Below, piece by piece: positions 1 to 7,989 of a DNA stretch of 48,875 nt. A program made the translations under genes and the position numbers. The notes beneath the pieces were generated by a model. The model was not told where the DNA came from. It did no database searches and saw only the letters and a list, made by a program, of their open reading frames with translations. Each line of letters starts with the position of its first letter. Position 1 is the first letter of the stretch. Source of the stretch: JAXGYV01 sp040772045 (GTDB lineage Bacteria > Actinomycetota > Thermoleophilia > UBA2241); assembly GCA_040772045.1 (NCBI GenBank), contig JAXGYV010000012.1, positions 1 to 48,875 of the forward strand, in the 5' to 3' direction.

Positions 1-26
1 TAGGCGGTCGCGTGTAAGATGAGCCC

Positions 27-1367
27 ATGGAGCTCCTCCCTCGTCTGACCGCCCGCGCCGTGGCGGCGACCATTCGGGCGACCGGCGCCGGCCAGGCCAG
101 CAGCCTGCCGGGCAAGGTCGTCAATCGGCTGTTCCCCGCGTACCTAACGTCACACGCGGCCCGCCTCACAGAGGGCCTGGCCCTCGTCACGGGCACCAAC
201 GGCAAGACGACCACGGCCAACATGGCGGCGGCGATCCTCCAGGATGCGGGATTCCGCGTCGTGCACAACGCCGAAGGGGCGAACCTCCTGAGCGGCATCG
301 CCACGGCCTTCGCCCGTTCGCCCGCCGCCAAGCTGGCCCTTCTCGAAGTAGACGAGGCGGTGGCGCCGGTCGCCGCGCGGAGGCTGCGCCCGCCAGCCGC
401 GATCGTGCTCACGAACCTGTTCCGCGACCAGCTCGACCGCTACGGTGAGGTCGATCGACTGGCGCTCGGGTGGCGCGCGATGCTCGACGCCCTGCCCGAC
501 ACCACGCTGATCGCCAACGCCGACGACCCACTGGTCACTTCGGTCGCGCTCTCGTCGGGTCGCCGTACAGTCTTCTACGGCATAGATCGCATGAGCGGGG
601 GGGCCGAGGGCGAGGTCAGCGACGTCGCCGTCTGCCCCAGATGCGCCACCGCCCTGCAGTACACTGCCCGCTGGCTCTCCCAACTCGGCGAGTACAGCTG
701 CCCGGGATGCGACTTCGCGCGACCGCCACGAGACCTGGCCGCAGACGCCAGTACCCTGCGTACTCTCGACGACGGCACCGTCGAGGTAACCCTGACCGGT
801 GCCGCCAGCAGCGTCCTCCGCCTGCGCGTCCCCGGCCTCCATACCATCTACAACGCGCTGGGCGCCCTAGGTCTCACCCACCATCTCGGCATCGGCACCG
901 ACGCGGCCCTCGCCTCGCTGGCGCGCTACCAGCCGGTGTTCGGCCGCTGGAGCTCACTGCGGCGCGGCCCCACGACCATCCGCGTAAATCTGGCGAAGAA
1001 CCCCGCGGGCATGAATCAGTCGCTGCGCACCATACGCGAGATCCCCGGCCCCAAGTCGCTCGTCTTCATGCTCAACGACAACATCGCCGACGGCCGCGAC
1101 ATCTCCTGGATCTGGGATGTCGACATGGAAGAGCTCCTTCCCCCGCTGGAGGCCGTGGTGACCACGGGGACCAGGCGACACGAGATGGCGCTCCGACTGA
1201 AGTATGCTGGAGTGCCTGCCCCGTGCATCATGACGACCACCACGCTGGCCGAGGCCCTCGTCCAACTGCAATCGCGAGGGGCGGCGCACCTCTATGTGCT
1301 GCCAACGTACACCGCCCTCGGAGAGGTCCGCAAAACATTGGCGACGTGGGAGACGGTACGCCAGTGA
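27..1367 (+). CDS. murT: Lipid II isoglutaminyl synthase, MurT subunit
   Basis: This is the Mur-ligase-like subunit that, with GatD, amidates the alpha-carboxylate of D-Glu in the lipid II stem peptide using ATP and glutamine-derived ammonia at the cytoplasmic face. The 446 residues show the P-loop TGTNGKTT at 55-62, the central Mur ligase domain, and a four-cysteine zinc ribbon (Cys203, Cys206, Cys225, Cys228) inserted in it, which is the hallmark that separates MurT from MurC-F. The C-terminal part is the DUF1727 domain. The length matches the family. The stop codon overlaps the GTG start of gatD, so the two subunits are translationally coupled. The start at 27 leaves a normal N-terminus just before the first conserved strand. 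Confidence 0.93.
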   Translation: MELLPRLTARAVAATIRATGAGQASSLPGKVVNRLFPAYLTSHAARLTEGLALVTGTNGKTTTANMAAAILQDAGFRVVHNAEGANLLSGIATAFARSPAAKLALLEVDEAVAPVAARRLRPPAAIVLTNLFRDQLDRYGEVDRLALGWRAMLDALPDTTLIANADDPLVTSVALSSGRRTVFYGIDRMSGGAEGEVSDVAVCPRCATALQYTARWLSQLGEYSCPGCDFARPPRDLAADASTLRTLDDGTVEVTLTGAASSVLRLRVPGLHTIYNALGALGLTHHLGIGTDAALASLARYQPVFGRWSSLRRGPTTIRVNLAKNPAGMNQSLRTIREIPGPKSLVFMLNDNIADGRDISWIWDVDMEELLPPLEAVVTTGTRRHEMALRLKYAGVPAPCIMTTTTLAEALVQLQSRGAAHLYVLPTYTALGEVRKTLATWETVRQ

Positions 1368-2212
1368 GTACCTGCCCGCCATCGGACGCCAACCAGGGAG
1401 TCACACGCCTCGCGGCCGTCCACCTCTACCCGGCAACGATGAACACGTACGGCGACCGTGGTAACGTGGCCGCTCTGAGTCGCCGTGCTCAATGGCGTCA
1501 GCTCGAGCTTCGCTGGCATCCCGTGGAGCTCGGCCAGCCGGCACCAGAGCACCCCGACCTGGTCTTCATGGGCGGCGGCCAGGATCGTGTGCAGCACGCC
1601 ATAGCGGAGGATCTCGTACAACGCCGCGAGTGGCTGCGCACGTGCGCGGCGGGCGGGACGGTGATCTTCGCCGTGTGCGCCGGCTTCCAGCTTCTCGGCC
1701 GCAGCTACACCGCCGCGGACGGCAGCCGGCTCGAAGGGGTCGGCCTCCTCGCCATAGACACCGCGGCGGCACAGCCGGGCGAGTGGCGGCTCATCGGCAA
1801 TACGGTGGTCGAGGTTCACACTCCTCACGGGCCCCGCATTCTGGCCGGCTTCGAGAATCACGGCGGCCGCACGTACCTCCACTCCGTACCGCCACTGGGG
1901 ATGGTGCGCGCGGGGCACGGGAACAACGGTAGAGACGGCACTGAGGGAGCCTACCAGGGGACCGTGATCGCGACGTACCTCCATGGACCCGTGCTCCCGA
2001 AGAACGCGTGGCTGACCGACCATCTCCTGCACCTCGCCCTGCGGCACGCCGGGGCGGATCCGGCGCTGCTCACGCCGCTCGACGACTCGTTTGAGACGGC
2101 CGCGCAAGAAGAGGCGGTCGCGCGAGCAAACACTGCTGAGCGAACCGCGCGCGCACTGCCGCGCCGGCTGAGCGCCCGCGTATGCGCGCCACTGCGACGC
2201 GCGCGACGTTGA
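1364..2212 (+). CDS. gatD: Lipid II isoglutaminyl synthase, glutaminase subunit GatD
   Basis: GatD is a class I glutamine amidotransferase that hydrolyses glutamine and passes ammonia to MurT. I chose GTG at 1364 because it overlaps the murT stop (GTGA) and gives 282 residues beginning shortly before the family signature LYPATMNTYGDRGN; the frame stays open further upstream but that part is antiparallel noise inside murT. The catalytic cysteine is Cys105 in FAVCAGFQLLG and the histidine is His207 in TYLHGP; FENHGGRT near 163-170 is also typical. The C-terminus is basic and low in complexity. It forms a two-gene operon with murT. Confidence 0.92.
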   Translation: MSTCPPSDANQGVTRLAAVHLYPATMNTYGDRGNVAALSRRAQWRQLELRWHPVELGQPAPEHPDLVFMGGGQDRVQHAIAEDLVQRREWLRTCAAGGTVIFAVCAGFQLLGRSYTAADGSRLEGVGLLAIDTAAAQPGEWRLIGNTVVEVHTPHGPRILAGFENHGGRTYLHSVPPLGMVRAGHGNNGRDGTEGAYQGTVIATYLHGPVLPKNAWLTDHLLHLALRHAGADPALLTPLDDSFETAAQEEAVARANTAERTARALPRRLSARVCAPLRRARR

Positions 2213-2213
2213 C

Positions 2214-3515
2214 TTACGGCCGCGAGCGAGCGAGGAGCGCGCCGATGGCGTCCTGCGCACGGCGCGCGGTCGCGATGTCGAGCGACGATCCGTTCATCAG
2301 CACGCTGAACACGAGCTTCTGCCCGTTCGCGGTAGTCACGTAGCCGGACAAGGAGCTCGCGATACTGAGCGTCCCCGTCTTGCCCCGTAAGTTGCCGGCG
2401 GCCGGTGTATCTCGCATTCGCCAGCGGAGCGTCCCGTCGACGCCGGCCAGCGGCAGCGTAGCCTGATACACGCTGAAGTCCTCCCGCGTCGTCAACTCCC
2501 TGAGAAGGCGCGCGACCGCCGCGGCACTCAGGCGGTTCCGATAGTGCAAGCCAGACCCGTCCCGCAGCCGGACCTCAGCGACGTCGACGCCGCAATCCAC
2601 CAAGAAGGCGCGCTCAACCACTGCCCCCGCGGTCGTGGTACCACCCCGGCCGAACTCCTTGCCCAATCCCTTGATGAGCATCTCCGCAGTGAAGTTGTCG
2701 CTGCGTTTGTTCATGTGACGTACGATGCGTCGCAAGGGCGCCGAGTACTCCGTGTGCAGTAAAGTGGCGCCCTCCGGCACGACCCCCAGACGGGCGCCCC
2801 CGGTGACCGTGATGCCCGCGGCGATGAGCCGCTTTCGCAGTTCGTTCGCCACGTAGACAGCCGGTTCGGCGACACGGCGTCCTCCCGGCGTACCCTGATC
2901 GAGCGAGAGCGCCGAGAGCGGGCCACATTCCGCGACGAACGATGCCTTCCAGCCTGCAACCGTACGCGCGTTGTCGAAGTACGACTCGTCGGCGAGGACC
3001 CGACCCCTGATAGCGGTCACACCACGCCGCTGCAGAGCCCTCACGAAATGCGCGATGTCGGAGGTGGCATACCCGAGAACCCGGCGCTGGAAGCGAGTCG
3101 ACGAGAGAGACGGGTCACCGTATCCCTTCACGATGATGCTCCCGTGCAGCACGCCTGAGGCATCTGGCCCCGACCGCACGCTCCACAGCTCCGTCCGGAA
3201 GCGATGTTCAACACCCCACCGCGCAAGCGCCGTGGCCGACGTGACGAGCTTCTGGTTCGAGGCGGGGACCAGCAGGGTGTGGCCGTTTCGGCCATAGAGG
3301 TGCTTCCCAGTATCCAGGTTCCACACCCGAACGGCCGTGCCAGGTTGAGCCAGGTGGTAACGGACCAGCACGTGATCGAGCGAGCTGCGCAGATCGGCAC
3401 GCGCGGCCGCAGGGGCGAGCGCGCTGGCGCCGACGAACAGGGCGAGCAGAGCGGCCGCCACCCAGCAGCGAAGCGCACGCACCGCGGCCGCGTTCCGCGA
3501 GCTCATCCGCGGCAC
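2214..3515 (-). CDS. dacB: D-alanyl-D-alanine carboxypeptidase/endopeptidase, PBP4 (DacB) family
   Basis: A class C low-molecular-weight penicillin-binding protein that trims or cleaves peptidoglycan cross-links outside the membrane. All three active-site motifs are present: SNQK with Ser86 and Lys89, SDN at 272-274, and KTG at 379-381. Residues about 13-40 form a signal peptide with an Ala-rich end (AAARA). The 433-residue length fits the family. The start overlaps the end of larB by 13 nt, and ATG three codons in is an alternative. It faces gatD convergently with a single base between stops, so termination of the two transcripts must occur inside coding sequence. Confidence 0.9.
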   Translation of the reverse strand: MPRMSSRNAAAVRALRCWVAAALLALFVGASALAPAAARADLRSSLDHVLVRYHLAQPGTAVRVWNLDTGKHLYGRNGHTLLVPASNQKLVTSATALARWGVEHRFRTELWSVRSGPDASGVLHGSIIVKGYGDPSLSSTRFQRRVLGYATSDIAHFVRALQRRGVTAIRGRVLADESYFDNARTVAGWKASFVAECGPLSALSLDQGTPGGRRVAEPAVYVANELRKRLIAAGITVTGGARLGVVPEGATLLHTEYSAPLRRIVRHMNKRSDNFTAEMLIKGLGKEFGRGGTTTAGAVVERAFLVDCGVDVAEVRLRDGSGLHYRNRLSAAAVARLLRELTTREDFSVYQATLPLAGVDGTLRWRMRDTPAAGNLRGKTGTLSIASSLSGYVTTANGQKLVFSVLMNGSSLDIATARRAQDAIGALLARSRP

Positions 3516-4324
3516 TCAGCGCCCCCCGTGGCCCTCGCGATGAGCGCCGCCGTGGCTCCGGCGCTCACGCCGTTGTCGATGTTCACCACGGTGAGCCCCA
3601 GAGCACAGCTCTGGAGCATACCGAGCAGCGCCGCATGCCCGCCGCCGCCGTACCCGTACCCGGTCGACGTGGGCAGCCCGATGACGGGGACGTCGACCAG
3701 TCCCGCCACCACGGAGGGCAGAGCACCCTCCATGCCGGCAGCGACCACGAGGACCGACACCCCGGCGCGCCGCATGGTCTCGAGCGGCGCACCGAGCCGG
3801 TGCAGGCCAGCCACACCGACATCGTAGGCGGTGTGGACGCACACGCCCATCTCGCGCATCACGGCCACCGCCTCTTCGGCCACGGGTACATCGGCGGTCC
3901 CCGCGGCGAGCACGCCGGCGACGCCACGTGGTGCGGGAAGCTCGTGCTGTGCCCCCCTCGCGATCAGCACACCGGAGCGCTCGTCGTAGGAGACTCGTTC
4001 GCCGACGGCCGTACGCACCGCGGCGGCTTGCTCCGCCGAGACCCTGCTGCACAGGACCCACCCACTGCCACGCACAAACGCCCGCACGATCTCCACGAGC
4101 TGCTCGATGGTCTTGCCAGGGCCATAGACGATCTCGGGGATCAAGCGTCGCCGCTGCCGTCCCAGGTCAAGCCGCGCGTAGTCGCCAACGGCGTTAAGCC
4201 CCAGCTCGGCAAGTTGGCGAACAGCGCGGTCCACAGCGACGCGGCCGTCGGCGACCGCCGCAAGCAGCTCGGTCAGCGCGGTATCGGCATCTTTCTCTCT
4301 CGGTTCGGACATCAGCAGGCGCAC
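3503..4324 (-). CDS. larB: Nickel-pincer cofactor biosynthesis protein LarB
   Basis: LarB carboxylates and hydrolyses nicotinic acid adenine dinucleotide to pyridinium-3,5-biscarboxylate mononucleotide, the first step to the nickel-pincer nucleotide of lactate racemase and relatives. The 273-residue protein has a helical N-terminal part and a C-terminal PurE-like domain; the diagnostic stretch is near the end, with LPTSTGYGYGGGG followed by LQSCALGLTVVNIDNG. It is not a purine PurE, which is much shorter and lacks the N-terminal domain. No larC, larE or larA is visible in the window, so its partners must be elsewhere. It is transcribed with dacB, which it overlaps. Confidence 0.88.
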   Translation of the reverse strand: MRLLMSEPREKDADTALTELLAAVADGRVAVDRAVRQLAELGLNAVGDYARLDLGRQRRRLIPEIVYGPGKTIEQLVEIVRAFVRGSGWVLCSRVSAEQAAAVRTAVGERVSYDERSGVLIARGAQHELPAPRGVAGVLAAGTADVPVAEEAVAVMREMGVCVHTAYDVGVAGLHRLGAPLETMRRAGVSVLVVAAGMEGALPSVVAGLVDVPVIGLPTSTGYGYGGGGHAALLGMLQSCALGLTVVNIDNGVSAGATAALIARATGGAECRG

Positions 4325-4419
4325 TTTACCGCAAGAACGCTGCGAACGCGCGGAGTTTCCAGTATCCTTGCGGGTATTCCCGAGCAGTTCGCCGAATCCC
4401 GCGTGGGTATGTTGTCAGT

Positions 4420-5970
4420 ATGACCGAACCGTCGTCAGCAGTACGCTCGTCACGTACCGTGTATAGAACTAAGGCCAAGGCACGGCACAGCCGCGGCCGC
4501 GTCTCCTGGCTCATCGGCCTCGCCCTCCTCGTGGCGGCCCTCGGCGCGGTCGTCGCCTGGCAGGTGATCACCGCCCCTTGCATCGAAGCCATCTCGCCTC
4601 AAGCCGGAGCTCATACCATGCACAGTACCATCACGCTCCGCGTCACGATTCGCGGCATCCAGAAGCTGCGCGACGTGCGAGCGCACATCGACGACCAGGA
4701 TGTGAGCGCGTCCGTTACCATCGATGGCGATCATGTAGTGATCCCCGGCGAGAGGCTCGCCGATGGTCGACATACGGTGGCTATGGCCGCCGGCACAGGC
4801 AACTTGTACCGCCGGAGACTCGACCGTACATGGCAGTTCACCGTAGACACTAAACCGCCATCGCTGACCGTCGAAACTCCAGCCAAAGAGACCGTGTTCA
4901 CCATGACCCCAATCACCATCTCGGGCACTGCCGAGGCGGCGGCGACCATCAGCGTAGAAGACATCGAAGGCAGCACAGTAGCCACGTCCGACGGCAGCTA
5001 CTCGCTCACCGTCACGCCCCCCGACGGCAAACTCAACCTCACCATACAAGCGCGCGATAGGGCGGGTAATACCAGCACGATCGAGCGCCGCATCGTCGTC
5101 GACACCACCGCCCCATCCCTTTGGGTCGAAGCGATGGGGACGGTCCGGACAGCGACACCGCAGCTCTCCGTCAACGTCAACGACGCCGCGTGCACGCCGC
5201 GGCTCAAGGTGACCGTGGACGGCAAACCCGTCTACGCCAAGCGCAAGACAGGCTCTCGCCTGGTCGAGCTCGGCGAGCTGGCGGAGGGCACACACGCGAT
5301 CGTCCTGCGCGCGATCGACGACGTGGGCCATCAGGAGACGAAGAGCCTGACGATCCTCGTCGACAGCAGCGAGACCCTAGGAGAGGCCACGCTCATGGAG
5401 GGCGCGATCGGCAAAGACGTGGAGCAGCTTCAGAAGCTTCTGAAGCAGAACGGCGTCTACAGCCAATCGCTCACCGGCGTCTACGATGCTGCCACCATCA
5501 AGGCCGTTCGCAAATTCCAGCAGAAGACCAATCAACCGGTCGACGGCATCGCCGGCCCCATCGTGCTCGCCTCACTCACCGGACGCATCGTCATCGATCA
5601 GTCGGAGTTGCGGCTGTACTTCTATCTGCACGGCAAGCTGAAGCTCACCTACCGGGTCGCCACCGGCATGCCCGCCTACCCCACCCCCAACGGCTCCTTC
5701 CGCGTGGTCGTCATGGCGAAGAACCCCACCTGGATCCCTCCCGACTCTCCATGGGCCAAGGGTCTCGAACCGATCCCACCCGGAGATGGGAACCCCCTGG
5801 GCACCAGATGGATCGGCCTGAGCGCGCCGGGCGTTGGCATTCACGGGACGAACGCGGATTGGTCTATTGGCTCCTACGCCTCGCACGGCTGTGTCCGTAT
5901 GCACATTTGGGAGGTCGAGGAGCTCTTTGAGTACGTCAAGGTCGGCATGCCGGTCGTCATTCGCTGGTAG
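4420..5970 (+). CDS. L,D-transpeptidase with Ig-like repeats and peptidoglycan-binding domain
   Basis: A membrane-anchored cell wall enzyme expected to make 3-3 peptide cross-links. Residues about 29-50 form an N-terminal membrane anchor. They are followed by Ig-like/bacterial adhesion-type beta repeats (about 55-320), a PG_binding_1 domain (about 325-385, with DVEQLQKLL and AVRKFQ) and a C-terminal YkuD catalytic domain. The catalytic site is visible: His475 in HGT, and His489/Cys491 in SHGCVRM. Length 516 residues is in range for multidomain actinobacterial LDTs. It ends in TAG, 58 nt from the convergent regulator gene. It diverges from larB with about 95 nt between starts. Confidence 0.92.
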   Translation: MTEPSSAVRSSRTVYRTKAKARHSRGRVSWLIGLALLVAALGAVVAWQVITAPCIEAISPQAGAHTMHSTITLRVTIRGIQKLRDVRAHIDDQDVSASVTIDGDHVVIPGERLADGRHTVAMAAGTGNLYRRRLDRTWQFTVDTKPPSLTVETPAKETVFTMTPITISGTAEAAATISVEDIEGSTVATSDGSYSLTVTPPDGKLNLTIQARDRAGNTSTIERRIVVDTTAPSLWVEAMGTVRTATPQLSVNVNDAACTPRLKVTVDGKPVYAKRKTGSRLVELGELAEGTHAIVLRAIDDVGHQETKSLTILVDSSETLGEATLMEGAIGKDVEQLQKLLKQNGVYSQSLTGVYDAATIKAVRKFQQKTNQPVDGIAGPIVLASLTGRIVIDQSELRLYFYLHGKLKLTYRVATGMPAYPTPNGSFRVVVMAKNPTWIPPDSPWAKGLEPIPPGDGNPLGTRWIGLSAPGVGIHGTNADWSIGSYASHGCVRMHIWEVEELFEYVKVGMPVVIRW

Positions 5971-6027
5971 CAGCCACCTCGACGTGGCCGCCCGGCTTTT
6001 CCCAGCGCGAGACCGCCACCCTCGGGC

Positions 6028-6684
6028 TCAGTGCCGCGAGGAGAGGGTCACGCAGTCCGTCGTCCGGCGTTCGAGCGTCGCGTATCCGTCCTCCGCGCAC
6101 GGGAGTAGCCCCCAGAGAGCCCGTCGGTTCACGGCGCCGACTTTGCGGAGGACAGCGCGACAATGGGCACGCACGGTCGCCTCGCTGAGGACGAGTTGCT
6201 GGGCGATCTCGGGATTCGTGCGCCGTGCGAGTAACAGCGCGAGTACGTCTGCCTCGCGCGGCGTGAGGCCGGCGATCTCCAGTCTGCCCGGCCGCGCCAG
6301 GGGCTCGAGCCTGCCGCCACGGTCATCGGGCACGAAGACGCAGAAGTGATCCGCACAGCGATGCAGGCGGTGTAACTCCGCCGCCAGGTAATCGCGAAGG
6401 ACGTAGAGGACGGTAGTTGACGATCCCCGCGTCCGCACAGCGTATGGCTCGGTCGGCGAAGGGGTGGCCAGCTCGCGGCGGCGCAGCGGACACGCGGCCA
6501 CTCCAACCAGCCCATGGACACCGACGAATCGCAGGAGGGACGACGGCCTCTCTCCAGAAATCGACGATCCGTCCTGTGTTCCCATCCCGTCCTTCTCCAC
6601 AAGACGAACCACCGCCGCGCGCACGAGAGCGTCGCCGTCCTCAACCAGTATCGACTCCATGCCGACCTCGCGCAGCTTGAGCAC
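6028..6684 (-). CDS. LuxR-family transcriptional regulator
   Basis: A 218-residue DNA-binding protein with a clear GerE/LuxR helix-turn-helix at about 137-195, including LTPREADVLALL and the recognition-helix region LSEATVRAHCRAVLRKVGA. The N-terminal ~130 residues match no receiver, PAS or GAF signature that I can recognise; there is no phosphoacceptor aspartate pattern, so it may sense a ligand or partner. The start at 6684 is the first in-frame ATG I accept; a second ATG lies eight codons in (GMESIL). It is not in an operon with either neighbour, being convergent to the L,D-transpeptidase and divergent from purS. Confidence 0.75.
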   Translation of the reverse strand: MLKLREVGMESILVEDGDALVRAAVVRLVEKDGMGTQDGSSISGERPSSLLRFVGVHGLVGVAACPLRRRELATPSPTEPYAVRTRGSSTTVLYVLRDYLAAELHRLHRCADHFCVFVPDDRGGRLEPLARPGRLEIAGLTPREADVLALLLARRTNPEIAQQLVLSEATVRAHCRAVLRKVGAVNRRALWGLLPCAEDGYATLERRTTDCVTLSSRH

Positions 6685-7025
6685 CCCCTGTCGTTCCGAC
6701 TGTGGGATTCGTGCGACACGGTAGCCGAGCGCGCTACCGGAAGCGTCATACCAGAGATGACAGTGAAGGGGAGCCGTGCGAAGACAATCCTCGTGACGGC
6801 AAGCCCGGCACGAAGAGATCTGTGCCGCCGGCGAAGGGTCGCTCCGGAAGCCCGACGGCCCCCGGCACTGCCAGCGTGCGACGCGGCTGGAACGCCCCTC
6901 CGATCGCCGCGAGACTCAGCTTGTCGACGCCCTTCCCGTCGCCCGTCAACCCATGGATCGGGGGCGAAACGGCCTCGTTTGGGCTACACTACAGAGGTCC
7001 CCGATCGCTCGAGCAGGTGAGGCGC
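6685..7025 (+). other. Intergenic region between luxR-type gene and purS
   Basis: No gene is supported here, although the purS frame stays open through it with Arg/Pro/Ser-rich translation typical of a high-G+C shadow. It must contain the divergent promoters. A possible -10 hexamer TACACT at 6985-6990 precedes purS, without a convincing -35. A small inverted repeat, CGGCAC at 6806-6811 and GTGCCG at 6822-6827, is present. I do not recognise a purine, THF or other known riboswitch. Confidence 0.4.
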
Positions 7026-7274
7026 ATGAACGTCCGCGTGTACGTGACTCCGAAGGAAGGCATTCTCGACCCGCAGGGCGCCACCGTCGAGCGAGCACTC
7101 CCCGCACTCGGCTTCCAGGGTGTTGCCGCCGTACGAATCGGGAAGTTCATCGAGTTTCGCCTCGAGGGAGGCAACCTCACCTGGCAGCAGACTCACGAGC
7201 AGATCGATGACATGTGTCGTAAGCTCCTCGCTAACCCGATCATCGAGGACTACCGGTTCGAGATCGATGAGTAA
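7026..7274 (+). CDS. purS: Phosphoribosylformylglycinamidine synthase subunit PurS
   Basis: An 82-residue PurS, the small dimeric subunit that helps assemble the FGAM synthase complex and channel ammonia from PurQ to PurL. The start ATG at 7026 gives MNVRVYVTPKEGILDPQG, the standard PurS N-terminus, followed by RIGKFIEF and the C-terminal NPIIEDYRFE. It is preceded by a GGTGAGG ribosome-binding site. The gene overlaps purQ by 8 nt. PurS is found where PurL is of the short form, as here. Confidence 0.95.
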   Translation: MNVRVYVTPKEGILDPQGATVERALPALGFQGVAAVRIGKFIEFRLEGGNLTWQQTHEQIDDMCRKLLANPIIEDYRFEIDE

Positions 7275-7989
7275 CTCCAGTCGAGTGCGCTTCGGCGTCG
7301 TCGTATTCCCAGGCTCTAACTGCGACGCTGATTCCTACCACGCGCTCACCACCTTCCCCGGCGTGACGGCGAGCTACCTGTGGCACAAAGACACCTCGCT
7401 CGGCGACGTGCAAGCGATCGTCCTGCCGGGCGGTTTCTCCTATGGAGACTACTTGCGCTGTGGCGCCATCGCCCGCTTCAGTCCCATCATGCGGGCGGTT
7501 ACCAGCTTCGCCCAAGCCGGAGGGCTCGTGCTCGGAATCTGCAATGGCTTCCAGATCCTCGTCGAGGCGGGCCTGTTGCCGGGAGCTCTACTGCGCAACA
7601 CCGGTCTGAAGTTCATCTGCCACTACGTAAACCTGCGTGTGGAGACCACCGCCACACCCTTCACCCGCGCCTGTTCCGAGGGCCAACTCCTGCGCGTCGT
7701 GGTCAAGCACAACGACGGGAACTACACGGTGGACGCGCCGACACTGGAGCGCATGCGGACAAACGGCCAAATCGTGCTGCGCTATGCCGACGCAAAGGGC
7801 GGCACGGGCGCCGACGCTAACCCCAACGGCGCTCTCGAGAATATCGCCGCCGTCTGCAACGAGACGAGAAACGTGTTCGGCATGATGCCGCACCCAGAGA
7901 ACTCCGTGGAGACGGCGCTCGCTGGCGGTGGCGACGGCCGCCACCTCTTCCAATCGATGATCGATCATCTGCGAGAGCAGGCATCATGA
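7267..7989 (+). CDS. purQ: Phosphoribosylformylglycinamidine synthase subunit PurQ
   Basis: The 240-residue glutaminase subunit of FGAM synthase, a class I glutamine amidotransferase. The nucleophile cysteine lies in LVLGICNGFQIL and the catalytic His/Glu pair in MMPHPENSVE close to the C-terminus. The N-terminal FGVVVFPGSNCDAD is characteristic. I selected ATG at 7267, which overlaps the end of purS, rather than the longer open frame upstream. The stop overlaps the purL start (ATGA), so purS, purQ and purL are coupled and give matched subunit output. Confidence 0.95.
   Translation: MSNSSRVRFGVVVFPGSNCDADSYHALTTFPGVTASYLWHKDTSLGDVQAIVLPGGFSYGDYLRCGAIARFSPIMRAVTSFAQAGGLVLGICNGFQILVEAGLLPGALLRNTGLKFICHYVNLRVETTATPFTRACSEGQLLRVVVKHNDGNYTVDAPTLERMRTNGQIVLRYADAKGGTGADANPNGALENIAAVCNETRNVFGMMPHPENSVETALAGGGDGRHLFQSMIDHLREQAS

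Noticed and set aside
470..1363. Upstream extension of the gatD frame into murT
   Set aside because: The translation is Arg/Pro/His-rich without conservation; the GTG at 1364 gives a normal GatD.
3503..4324. larB as the purine carboxylase purE
   Set aside because: It has the extra N-terminal domain and NIDNG signature of LarB and is over 100 residues too long for PurE.
6740..6960. A riboswitch upstream of purS
   Set aside because: Only a weak 6-bp inverted repeat is present; conserved cores of purine, THF, cobalamin or cyclic-di-nucleotide riboswitches are not seen.
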